64,000 bases of DNA from contig CM075189.1 of NCBI GenBank assembly GCA_037577475.1, forward strand, positions 18,515,839 to 18,579,838, read 5' to 3'. Numbering within the stretch: the first letter of the stretch is position 1; each line of letters starts with the position of its first letter. This DNA is from Chaunax sp. Z400. Taxonomy: Eukaryota; Chordata; Actinopteri; Lophiiformes; Chaunacidae. This document shows, piece after piece, positions 27,699-38,631 of this stretch. The notes below the pieces were generated by a model that did no database searches, was not told where the DNA came from, and saw nothing but the letters and a program-made list of their open reading frames with translations. The translations under genes were made by a program, and so were the position numbers.

Positions 27699-28199
27699 CT
27701 AGTCCTTCAAATTAAACCAAAAGTCATCTTTCTGCAGTTGCTCGTGCAAGCTGGCGACTGCCTTGTTACCAGCACAGCTAACAAGGAAAATGAAAAGTCT
27801 ATAATTAGTAAAAAAAAACACTCTCATCCAGCTACCAGGCAAACAATCACAAATGTAGTTAATGCAGTAGTGACCCGTTCTCACCCGAACTCCTCTTTCA
27901 CTTACCAGCTCAAATCCTGTGACTACACCCCAAATGTCTTCCGTGTTGTGTACCTGACTCTCGCTGCCAACCAGCTTAGCCACAGTCAAGCTCCCCAGCC
28001 AGGACAACACTGCTCTAACCCCATTGATGCTGCTTCCCACAGCAAAACAAGGCCAAATCTGGGTCTTAGAGGCTAAAATAATCATTACTGGATAACCAAC
28101 AAATGAAGTCAGAACACCACTCCCATGTCTGTACTCCCCCACCACCCTTGGTATTTTGCCTGCTGTCCTATCGCACTCAAACAATAAGGGGGCAGCCAC
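27699..28199 (-). other. Unexplained 166-codon open frame in intron 2
   Basis: Open on the same strand as pcdh19, starting MAAPLLFECDRTAGKIP. I recognise no domain. A donor-like GAGCTG/GTAAGTG lies inside it at about 27903-27911. It overlaps an open frame of 112 codons on the other strand, which suggests locally stop-poor sequence. It could be a worn transposon or a non-coding RNA exon. A functional protein is not supported. Confidence 0.25.
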
Positions 28200-31100
28200 A
28201 ATTTAGCATTTAGGGCATTTAGAATGGACAACATATTGGCTGGATAATGCAAAATGAGAGAAATACATTACTAAAATTATGGAAAATACAGTGTATGCAT
28301 TTGAGAAGCACAAATGAAATTGATAGTTTAACATTTTGAGGAATGTGCTTTACAAATTCACTCTCTTGGTGAAGGCTGTCAGACGAGATTGATTCAGAAT
28401 GAAGGTAGAGCCAAGAGACGGCGAGTTTAGTTAAGCATTAAGATTGAATACAAGGAGAAACAGCTCGCTTGTCCAAAGGTTAAACACATACCAGCACCTG
28501 TTAAATTCACAAATTAACACATTATATCTTGGTGGTAATAGCTGGTACAAAAGAAGAAAGGCGACCAGTAGAAATTTCTGAAAGGTACCGCTTCCTGACA
28601 AGAAATTTTTAAATTTTAAAATGGAAACATATCAGAATGATCTCAGGTAAAAAAAAATCATCAAGAAAGTGAAAAAGCATGTTTCCAAAAAGATTGAGAT
28701 ATTCACTAAGATATAATGCTTTAAGATTCATATTGATATTCCTTCATGGTTCTCAGAAAGGGCCCAAATGGAGCATTTTAACTAATCAGTGTGATCATCT
28801 TGCCATACATGCCTGCATACAGGCTATTATATATTATCAGTCCATCTAGCCAGATTACATGTAACAATCCTTGAACTACATAAACACTTGAAATCCACCA
28901 TTGTGGCCTCACTGTCATGCTCATTGACAGAGTAGACAACCTTCGTTTTTTAAAGTAGACAGATTTAAGCAGTCTCCCCTTTAACCAGTATAAACATGCA
29001 GCCCTCCCTTCCCTCTAGCTCCCCATAAAACTGAACTGGGAACAGCTCTCAAAGAGAGGACAGGTACAGGAGGGTAATCATGAAATAAGGAGGTTACTGG
29101 GGAAAGTACTGCACCCTGAGTAGACTGATAGAGGCCAAGTGCTTTTCATTCATTAACTTTGCCGCCTATGGTAAATGGCGGACGTGAGGGGAAAGTCAAA
29201 GCTGACATCCCATTGTGCGCCACAACCAGACGTTAACTGAATCCTGAATATTGTTTTCTGATGCCATAAGAGAGCACAAAGAGCTGGGAAGCTGAAGTTG
29301 TTATCATTTCCCTTGCAAGGCAATCATAACTTATCATTAGTCGTGTTTTCATCCTTCAAGCTCAGCCCAAAGTAGATATCTAATCTATTCCTTGGCACAC
29401 ATTCTTATCTTTCCAACTTGACCCGGTATCACTCAAGCAAAGAAATGGTTTCTCACCTCTCTAGAAACTAGATATGGGCGTAAATAATAGGCCCAGGCCG
29501 TTTCTGAAAAGCCCTAATTCCAGGAAAACAAACCTGAACAAAACAGGCCCGCCTAAATTGCTCTCAGGAAAACTAGATAATCAAAATGCAAAACAGCCTT
29601 GGATAGAAAAATGAACCGACTTCTAACAACAAATCCTCTATACCTAACATCAGCAAATTCTCCTGGTGAACTTCTATTTGTATGCTGTGTTTGGGTTTTT
29701 AATGCTATCACACTGCATACGGTGCCCCATCAATGAGCTAGTCTGATTTATGTCAGCCTGAATCAGACTGACTGCTTAGAGGTTTATAGACATCATGAAT
29801 GAAAAAAGGAGCCACACATTAAACACATTAGGGGTCCCACCATCTTCTTAGACAGCGAGACAATGGGTTGTGGAGCCCGGATAAAGGAGAGGGATAACAG
29901 GGGTGAAGAAATGGTTGACATGGCAGAGAAAAAGGGGAAAATGGGAGAAGAAAAGAGGCCCAAGACATTGGTCACACAGGGCACAGGGAATGTGAGGGCT
30001 CTGAGAGGCCCATACTTGGTCATAGCCCATTAGGCTGGCTTGGTGAAAATGCTACAGCTCATTACATGCTTTGCCTCTGCTCTGTGGATGAACAATGCAC
30101 AATTACGTTACACTGCTGCTGCTCCTCAAGCCATACTGCTGCATACCTCTGAGGCGGCCGATATTGCCGCTGTACTGGATTACCTGCCACCAGCCTCTGT
30201 GCTCATCAAACATCCCATACATGCACTCCATAATACGCAGGTTTATGTCTAAAAACAAAAGCGTTGTGTGAATTTGCTGAAATGAAGGGAATGGAGAAAG
30301 AGGAAATGCTGCTCTACCACTCGAGCAAACAAAACAAAGCTATAATGCAGCATTTGTGTGTGTAATACAAAGACGTTTGCTCCCTTTTGTCCGCTTTGCC
30401 TTCTTTAAATTCTATAAAAAGGTGCACATGTGACAAAGGGATAATACTTTTGTTTGCAGCTAAATATATTTTCAGTCAGCGATACAATTACTGTAGAGTC
30501 AGATCCAATGCAATCATGTAGATACAACAAAAATGTAGACCGCAAAGTCTGCACACTGAAAGCAACATGACAATATCTGCAATGCAGTGAAAATAAACTC
30601 AGGATTAATCTATCCAACAACAAATTGGTTCACTTCAAGTCGTCCTCCTTTTTATGCAATTATGCATGCAGTGGCTGACATTTAATCTGATGGGGGAAAT
30701 GCTAACATCCTCCTGCTCCCTCTTTGTTTTAAGCATAAAAACAGGACACTTGGAAAGGTCATTCTTCCCCGGTGTAAGAGCTGGCTGCTTGGAAAGTTTC
30801 CGTTCACACCGTTCCGTTCACACAACAAGTATTGTTATTATGCTTTACAAAAGCCCTTCCCCCATTTCCCTGTCATTCAATAAGAATAGCATCAGCACTC
30901 CTCAGCAGTCCTGGGAATATAGGCCTACTCTTACCATTGTGGTATTAAGTAGGGTAACCTGCTGTTCAATGTAGGCAAGACAGTTAAATAAATACCGATG
31001 TGAATTATAATTCATTCATGGATATTTTCAATCTTCAGATTTTAACAAAATTAGATTTTGTCACATTCTAATCAATACAGTCATTACTGGGGAATTTTAA

Positions 31101-31235
31101 TTAGCTTTATTTCCACTTTGTTTACTGGTGGAAAACATTCTGGTTTTGTTGTAAAGAAAGAAAAAGAAAAGAAAGAAAAAATAATAGTTCTCTAATATTG
31201 ATTCCAAGTCCATTATTACTCTTATTTGCGGGGGG

Positions 31236-31262
<27 letters not shown>

Positions 31263-31266
<4 letters not shown>

Positions 31267-31343
31267 TACCAGTCAAAAATTTGGACACAGTTTCCCATTC
31301 AAGTGGATGGGAAACTGTGTCCAAACTATTGACTGGTACTGTA
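31263..31343 (+). mobile_element. Palindromic MITE, copy 1 (intron 2 of pcdh19)
   Basis: An 81-bp near-palindrome. Its left arm begins ACACTACCAGTCAAAAATTT and its right arm ends TTGACTGGTACTGTA. Both arms contain TTTGGACACAGTTTCCCAT, so the RNA or single strand folds into one long hairpin. It lies between (TA)n tracts. The arm sequence resembles the terminal repeats of Tc1/mariner-type elements common in fish. It is identical over all 81 bases, in opposite orientation, to 59077-59157. Confidence 0.8.
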
Positions 31344-34300
31344 TATATATATATATAAACGCTTACATAATATAATATAATAATAATATAATATATAATA
31401 ATATATAAACGCTTCTGTTTTAATATTTCCAAACCAGAGGGACAGAGATGAGCACATTCATTATGGGCTCCTAGAGAAAGCAAATCTTCCTCTTGGCCAT
31501 AACAAGCGTTATGGTTTGTGTTTTTTAAATATGTAAGCTGACCTTTTCTAGCCTATATTAATATAACTACAGGCATTTTCAACACAGGCAGCAAAATCTG
31601 CATTAATGAAAGAATCCGGAGCCTTTCCTCATCATAGGTTTTCCTGAGATGTGTTTGGTTTTATTACTCCTTAAAACTTCACTTCAGTTTTGCTTTACAC
31701 TAAAAACTTAGACAGTTAGACAAACAAACTCTGCAAGAAAACATCTGACAGCCGCATCTTAATAAAGCAATATCTTAATATATCAATTTTCTTTATGATT
31801 TCCATATTTTAACTGCCTCTGTGTTGGGACTCGAGTGTCCAAGGATTTCTATTAAAGAAAGCATAATGCATATTTGTGTCAGAGAGCTTAATTTGAGAAA
31901 TAAAAAACAATGCCGCAGGAAACTCATTTAAATGGGTAATTGCATCTACACAGCGTTGCTTGCAGGGCTTAACAAGGTGCATAATGATGTCCCCTTCTTC
32001 AGCGATAAACATCATCACTATGTCCATTTCCTTCACTCCATTTAGCTGTCTCTCATTTATGTGAGGACCCATCAACCTTTAAGTCCAATGCCATTATACT
32101 CATTGTATTTAGGTACGTGTCCAGTAAAAATCTCTCAAGATAAATTGTTAGACAGCTAATGCCATTACGTGTCTATCTTTGGCTCCACACAAAAAAAGAT
32201 CCTCCTCCACTGATGTTTAATAGGTCTACAAGAAAGTTCATTCTTTCTGCATGATAGAGCATTTAAAGTGATTTAAAATATTATTCCTTTACAGTGAGGT
32301 TGTCTCAAACCAAGTCAATTTATCTCAAAAGATGGATGGATTAGAACCATATAAGATGTCTTTTTTATGTTGTATGATGTATCTGTTTGTGTGTCTACTG
32401 ATGCATAAAACAGCTTAAAAAATGTCTGTTGTAGTGTGTTGTCGTATATTTAGTTTGACGCTGTTATTAAATTTGAACATTTGAGAACATTTGATGATTT
32501 TATCATGGACTGTCAAGATTTCAAGGAAATACATTTGGTGCAGTACTTAACTTATCCTCACACCACTATAGTTTGTTAATCTCCACTCTCCACACTAACT
32601 TTGGTTTAATTTGTTTTTTCCCTTGAAAAAGCATCTTGTATTAACAATAGATTCATGGCATTGTTGCATGTTCTGCAGACTGATATAGGCTGTGCAATAA
32701 AACTCCTTCCTCATCCCAACATTACATTTTATAGAGAAAAATACCATATTTTAAGCAAGAGCAATACAAGTTGAATATATAAAATCACTGGCATCCTATA
32801 AACAGATATCTCTCCCCTCTCCTGTCCCCTTCTGTTTTACACTGTTGTTTTTCTCTGCAGTCTTACTCCCTCTGTATGCTCCATTCACATGTGGTTAAGG
32901 ACACATATAGTGACATGTGTGCATCAGACGCTGTCACTCATGTGTTTTAACACTCAAGCTCCTTGGGTGGATGCTCTGATCCCAATGAGAGGGTGGGAAC
33001 CCAGCGGGCCTGGGCGCTTCTGACTGGCTGCCTGAGGTTGTTATGTCATTTCATCGTAACTCTGCACTATCGAGAATGACACGCAGTGATGGGGTGTTGC
33101 AGGTTGGGGTCAAGGCTATAAAAACCTAACCAAGTGTAAAACTAGCACTGGTTGTGCATGAAGTGAAAACCATGCATTTTGTTGTGTAATGTCACCAAAT
33201 CAGCCTGTTTTGCATGTAAAGAACAATAGGAGAAATCAGCTATGGAATCTAATAAAGAGGACACAGAGTACATCACTGCCACACTGTTAATGTATTTCTG
33301 ACAGACAAGACTCACTCATAAACACCGGCAATTGAAAAGCTGAGCAGTTCTGAAGTCTCTGCCTTACAAATAACCTCTCTCAATAATTAACAGGTTCATC
33401 TGCCAGTCAGTCAATGCACATCTGAAGCTTTTTGGAGATGAAATGATTCCTTCTAAAATCCTTAAAAAGAAGGAGACTGCAACATACATTTCCCACCTTT
33501 CCGACACATCAAAAATTAACAAAAAAATACTGACTTTAAGATTAAGTAGTTATGTTCTCCTTTCCTTATTGCACTATATCTGAAAATCTGTTGTTTCTTT
33601 TCCACCATGTTTGACAAATTGTTCAGAGGCTAATAGGTTCTGTATCATCAGAAAATCTGCCTTTTTTTCCTTGAAGCTTTTCGACAAGACATCAGCTATG
33701 TGCCCTTAACTGAACACAACACTGAATTTAGAATATATGTACAACTATCACTCCATCGTAAAATTTGAAAAATACAGACTTAATATTTTTTCATCAAAAG
33801 TGGGGATCTTGTTCCTTCATAGCAAATAGGGATTGCTTTGATCTGCCATTTAACATTTAGACCATGTCTGAAGATGTCAAACTCTCTCACTTCTTACAAA
33901 GCGGAATCAGGTGATGAACATCTTCATTTTGAAAGGTCCAGCCAGTGTCATCAATGAGAGAAATGAAACAAGACAAGAGACAGAGCTTTACTTCCACTCT
34001 GCGCTTCTCTGTGTTCCATGTTGACCTCTCCCAATCATACTATTATACCTACTTTCTGTCATGAAAGTAGGGAACACTGTGTTCAAATTAACAAACCTAA
34101 TAGAACCCTTCCACATAGTTTGTAAGGATGACATGAAAAGTTTGAATTCAAACTCAAAATCTGCACCATCCTCTCGACTAAATAGATGGTCAAAATGTTT
34201 TTTTATACCGTTAAATTGACCTGCTGCTATAATGAGGGGAAACTGTTGATTATTTCAGACATTAAAACTGTGTACACTGAGGAATAACAGCTACTAACTG

Positions 34301-34944
34301 CAGTAAATGTGTAAAATTCCCAGTAACACCAGAGCTGTCCCATAAAATCTAACACTAACAGACAGCACCGTTACCATTCATTGCCAAACCCATCTTAAAC
34401 ACAAGTGGATGATGACAATATCAAAACAGCATTAAAAGAGTACTTTAAAAGCAGAATCACAACATTTTTTGATTATTGAAAATGTTGGATTTATGCTTCT
34501 CTTCCTGCAAGATTTCTGTCATAATGTTTTCAATGATAATGCCATGGCCCGTATTTCAAATAAATGTGGCACTCCATAAGATACATTATGTGTGCCTGTG
34601 CATTCATGAGCATGTGTGGGCGGAGATTGGCAGTTTCAACAGATGTGTAGTATGCGCTGACAGCATGACATCTACTTTGCATGCTCAATATGACACGTTT
34701 GAATGCTCCCATGCATATTGTCCTGATGTGAAGTGATAGCGAGGGACGTGTTGCCTCCCTGGAACCACTCTCTGTTGTCTCTCCTGCATCAATATCGAAA
34801 TGTCTTCCTCACTAACATGGAAAAACAGCAAGACTGGTGCAAGGAGACACTTTGTCAGTTGTTTTGTTTCTGTTTTCATTTTCTCATTTAGGTTCCTTTG
34901 ATTGACTGTGAGAACTGAACAGGCAGACATTTCTGTTGTGTTGG

Positions 34945-35125
34945 AACCGCTCAGGAAAGGTGGAAGGTCGATGGTTTGACCTGGACGGTTAGTGGTTCAA
35001 ACCTGATGGAACCCTCTGCCATCCGTGTATGATTGTGGGTGAATGTGCCACCTAAATGTGCCTAAATGTGTTGCAAAGTATGACTGGAAAAGCACAATAT
35101 AAATGCAAAACAAGCCCATTTACCA
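34945..35125 (+). repeat. Degraded SINE-like repeat
   Basis: Contains a B-box-like GGTTCAAACC (34994-35003) and ends with a tail of the type GACTGGAAAAGCACAATATA, followed by a CCCATTTACCAG-like end. That tail resembles the 'AAAAGCGCTATATAAAT' end of a widespread fish repeat. A perfect tandem copy of CCTAAATGTG lies at 35051-35070. Boundaries are approximate. Confidence 0.5.
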
Positions 35126-37274
35126 GTTTCCCTAAGACTTATGCAGCTGCAGAATATTGAAGGAAACAATGCAGAGGATGATTACCAATTAACTAAACTT
35201 GTGAAGTGCACTCTCCAAACACTAAACAATTTACACCATGTAGTCCAGCTCCCTCTCTTGTAATTTATTAATCACCCTTTCATTATTCATTTAATATCTG
35301 CCTAAAATAAAAATCTGCAGTCTCTTATCTGAATAAGGCTAATCAATGAAATGAGCTAATTTTCTTCCTGATACGCTCATTATCTGGAATCACAGGTGTG
35401 AAAAGCCTTAGTACACATTACAAATTCAAAAACACATTCTAGCCAAAGGCCATTCCTTTACTGTATAATTGTCTCCTCCACCAAGTGATTCACCATAATT
35501 AAGCCATGGAAGACAGCTCTATTCTCCTGTGAGCGTTCATATTAGAGCAACCACAGGCAGGTCTAACAAACACCTCACAGCTGATGCTTTTCAAAACAAT
35601 GGACAGCAATGCTGAGGGAGGTATACACTGGTACATGTTCTCATAAGGGAGAATACAATATACACAGTATGAGGCCTTTGGGGAGACCTGTCACTGTTAT
35701 CTTGGTCAAGTCTGCTGTACATGTGTGTGTGTTTTTTGTGCGTGTCTGCCAGCGCGCTTTGTCTGAAGCATTAAAAAAAAAAAAAAAGCTAGACTCCAGC
35801 TGCTCTGACACAAATGGGATGTTGCTCTGCCCCACATAAACTAACAATGGAGCAGAACTTTGCATCAATCCAAAACGGAATGTACAAATAGATACAGATC
35901 ATATCCTTTTCACCCTCATTAGCTAACCTCATCTGGCCTTGTATCCACATTCTGATGCCTGTGATCGTTTCAATCTCCATGTTTGGAAAGATTCACAAAC
36001 GCTGAGACTTCTGCCGTGGTGGGAAAACAAAATCCGTTAATGATAAATAAATCATGGATAACTGTGAGGTTACCCTCAGGATGAAAACATTTTTTGGGGA
36101 CAAAGCAGCCTTATTAATCACAGCACCGCAACCACTCGTGTGTCCTAGCTAGTCAGTGGGATACGGGTCAAGGACTTGTGGAGTCAAGTGGTTTCAAGCC
36201 TAAGCTTTGCTCATTGTAACAAAGCAATTATCAGTCATTTCACTGCTATTTCTTTGTGTTTGCAATTATACTGAGAACATATTTTATTTAAGAGCAACAT
36301 ATTGCAGAGCTTCTGATTCTTGCAAATGTCACAATGGGGAGGAAAGGAAACAATGGCAACTGTTGGAGGGTGAGGCATGCACTCACTCGCTGCACGGCTA
36401 ATTCTCAATCTCTCACACACATTCTCTTTTGTCAGTCCGGGGAGAAAATGCAAAGACTGGGTCAAAGAGATGTTTGTCAACATCATGTGTAAGGCAGAGA
36501 GGAATGGAAGCTGCATGCTAAACAGGCCCAGGCTTCATCAAGCCCATCAACTGCCTCAGAGAAGAAGAGAAAACGTGGTTCGGGCTCAGACACCTGGCAT
36601 TAAGTCTCAATCACACACACTCACTTCTTCCCTTCTTATCTCTCTATTTGACCTCACACAGCTCTATAAAAACGACTCCAAGCTTTGCATATGGAGTCAT
36701 AAAAATGAGTCTTCAGCCCTGTTTGTCCCCCTCTCCACTGTTTCATTAGCTCAAACAAATAAAGGCTCTACTAATCCTACAGAAAACAAGCTATTTTTGG
36801 ATGCTGAAGCCACAGAGATGGGTTGCAGCTGAAGCTTTTTACAATGTTGTTTGATTTCTTTTAGTATAGCCAGACCCACATATTGTTTTGGCTGAGAAAA
36901 GGGTGGTGTTGACCTACATAGTGCTACCTATCACCTAATAGAATCATAGAATACTGCTTGTACATGCTGAATCCCCCACCTCTGCTTCCACTGACCGCAT
37001 AACGCCACAGGACAATCCCCTACACCATTCCACATCCCTTCGTCCTGCGTTATTTACACACACACTGAGCCAGAACCAGCTCAGACCCAGTAAATCAGCA
37101 TGCCTGTAAATAGGTCTCATTGACCCCGCTGGATCCATTGGTGCCTGGATCTCTCTGGATCGTCCAGTCAATACATCAATATCCATCCTGTGTTTCTTGT
37201 TTTAAGACCCCGACTCCCAACCCAACCCACCTCCTTCTCACTGAATGTCAAATGGAGATTGGAGTCATCAATTT

Positions 37275-37276
<2 letters not shown>

Positions 37277-37322
<46 letters not shown>
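37277..37322 (+). repeat. (GT)23 microsatellite
   Basis: Uninterrupted array about 1 kb into intron 2 after exon 2. A (CA)13 array of opposite sense lies 42 nt further at 37365-37390. Confidence 0.98.
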
Positions 37323-37327
<5 letters not shown>

Positions 37328-37364
37328 AAGTTTATTCGCTGCTATCTACTGGAGTGAGAATGAT

Positions 37365-37390
37365 ACACACACACACACACACACACACAC
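37365..37390 (+). repeat. (CA)13 microsatellite
   Basis: Forms an inverted partner of the (GT)23 array at 37277-37322. Confidence 0.95.
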
Positions 37391-38303
37391 TAATGCACAT
37401 TTCCATGTCACACACACAAACATAAATGCCCCCTCTCTCCCATGGGAACATGGAGAAATTGGTCATGAGGGGAGGCTGCCCAAAGAATCTAATAGACCAG
37501 TTCATACATACCAAAATCTATAAACTAAAGATCAGCTTGTCACCACACACTCTGTCAGACCTTCATTGCTCTGCTGGAGCATGGTATGTCAGGGGTAATT
37601 CAATGGCTGACTGTGCAGAGGGGCTATGCAGTAACACTGCAGCCAAATGGGCAGCATACAAATAAAGCACTGAAGCATCAATTATTCTTCCTGCTAGCAC
37701 CTGAAAGGACATGTGGTGGGGCTGATTAGTTTGGTCCATACATGTGGCAGTTGCTCAGAATCCTGTCCTTTTTGCAACAGCTCTGCACGCACAAATATAA
37801 GAGGAAAACAAATGGTGTGACAGAGGCCAAATAATGCACTTTGTCAGGGCCCCCCTAAATTCTGCTTGGCCAAGCGCTCTCAGTCACAGGTCAGCCTCAG
37901 TGCCTCAGTTCTTTAAAATGCCTTAAATGATTCCTCTCATATCCACTGGTATAATGTCACGCATGCCATTTCATATAGTTCAGCTCTCAATCATACCAGA
38001 CAGGCATTTCACTGACCTGATAGTATGCGGTATGATGAAATGCTAAATATCACTAGACCTTGAGATGTGTTGAAAGGTAGTGCAGTGAATCTCTATATCT
38101 CACTCTTAAGATTCAGCGATGTCAGGGAGACCTATTAATAAGAATTAATGAAAAGGGGAATACATCAAGGCTGACTGTTTCATATCTGCTCCTGATAGTA
38201 GGGTGATGGGTATCAGTTCAAAACCAAACCTCCCCTTTTCTTAGACCCATAAGACCCAAAGGATTCGAGGATTTCGGACAGAGCACAGTGTACTGTATCT
38301 CAC

Positions 38304-38631
38304 CTCTGGCAGTGGCATGCCGTTGATGATGAGGTCTGGCTGCTGGTGGCCCTGCCCATTGAACGAGTGCTGATAGCCATGGTTGGGAGCTGCATTGCGT
38401 GAGTTCTGGTTCTCCACGTTGAGGAAGGTGCTTTCGGAGCGCCTGCAGCCCAGCGGCAGGCTCTGCTGGTGGTAGTCGAAGTAGTTGAGCGAGGAGGTGA
38501 GAGATGAACAACTCACCACATTCATCTTGTCTGTCTCCTCCACGTCACGTGGCACCAGGCGGATGTCATTCTTGCTCAGCTTCTTCTTCTTGCTGGACTT
38601 CTTCTGGTTGCCATATGAGTACTCTGCCACC
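38304..38631 (-). CDS. pcdh19: Protocadherin-19, coding exon 2 (proximal cytoplasmic tail)
   Basis: This 328-nt exon completes codon 716 (Arg) and encodes residues 717-825. The acceptor is a pyrimidine-rich stretch ending TTGCGCAG/GG and the donor is GAG/GTGAGA, leaving phase 0. The translation begins VAEYSYGNQKKSSKKKK and ends LIINGMPLPE, nearly identical to the human PCDH19 tail that follows its alternatively spliced 47-residue segment. Seen features: a lysine-rich cluster at 726-736, then NDIRLVPRDVEETDKMNVV and a Ser/Thr-rich stretch with SLTSSLNYFDYHQQ. The basic cluster looks like a nuclear localisation signal; a cleaved PCDH19 intracellular domain that reaches the nucleus has been reported for mammals, so a similar role here is inference. 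Divergence from human is concentrated around residues 795-815 (NSRNAAPNHGYQHSFNGQGH). Confidence 0.97.

Larger units (their letters stand above)
15687..38303 (-). other. pcdh19 intron 2 (22.6 kb)
   Basis: The largest complete intron in the window, with no further coding exon that I can recognise. It holds microsatellites (16794-16823, 24373-24390, 37277-37322, 37365-37390), a G13 run (21823-21835), a palindromic MITE (31263-31343) and a degraded SINE-like element (34945-35125). It also holds an unexplained 166-codon open frame (27699-28199). ATTA-rich stretches near 17380-17570, 21330-21400 and 25380-25800 could be regulatory. Elsewhere, including 28200-31200, 31430-34900 and 35130-37270, I see only ordinary AT-rich intron sequence. 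Confidence 0.9.

Noticed and set aside
31097..31483. 128-codon minus-strand open frame
   Set aside because: It runs through the palindromic MITE and (TA)n tracts; the Tyr/Ile repeats come from simple sequence.
36377..36832. 151-codon plus-strand open frame in intron 2
   Set aside because: No recognisable domain or signal, overlapping frames on the other strand, and antisense to pcdh19; best explained by chance.
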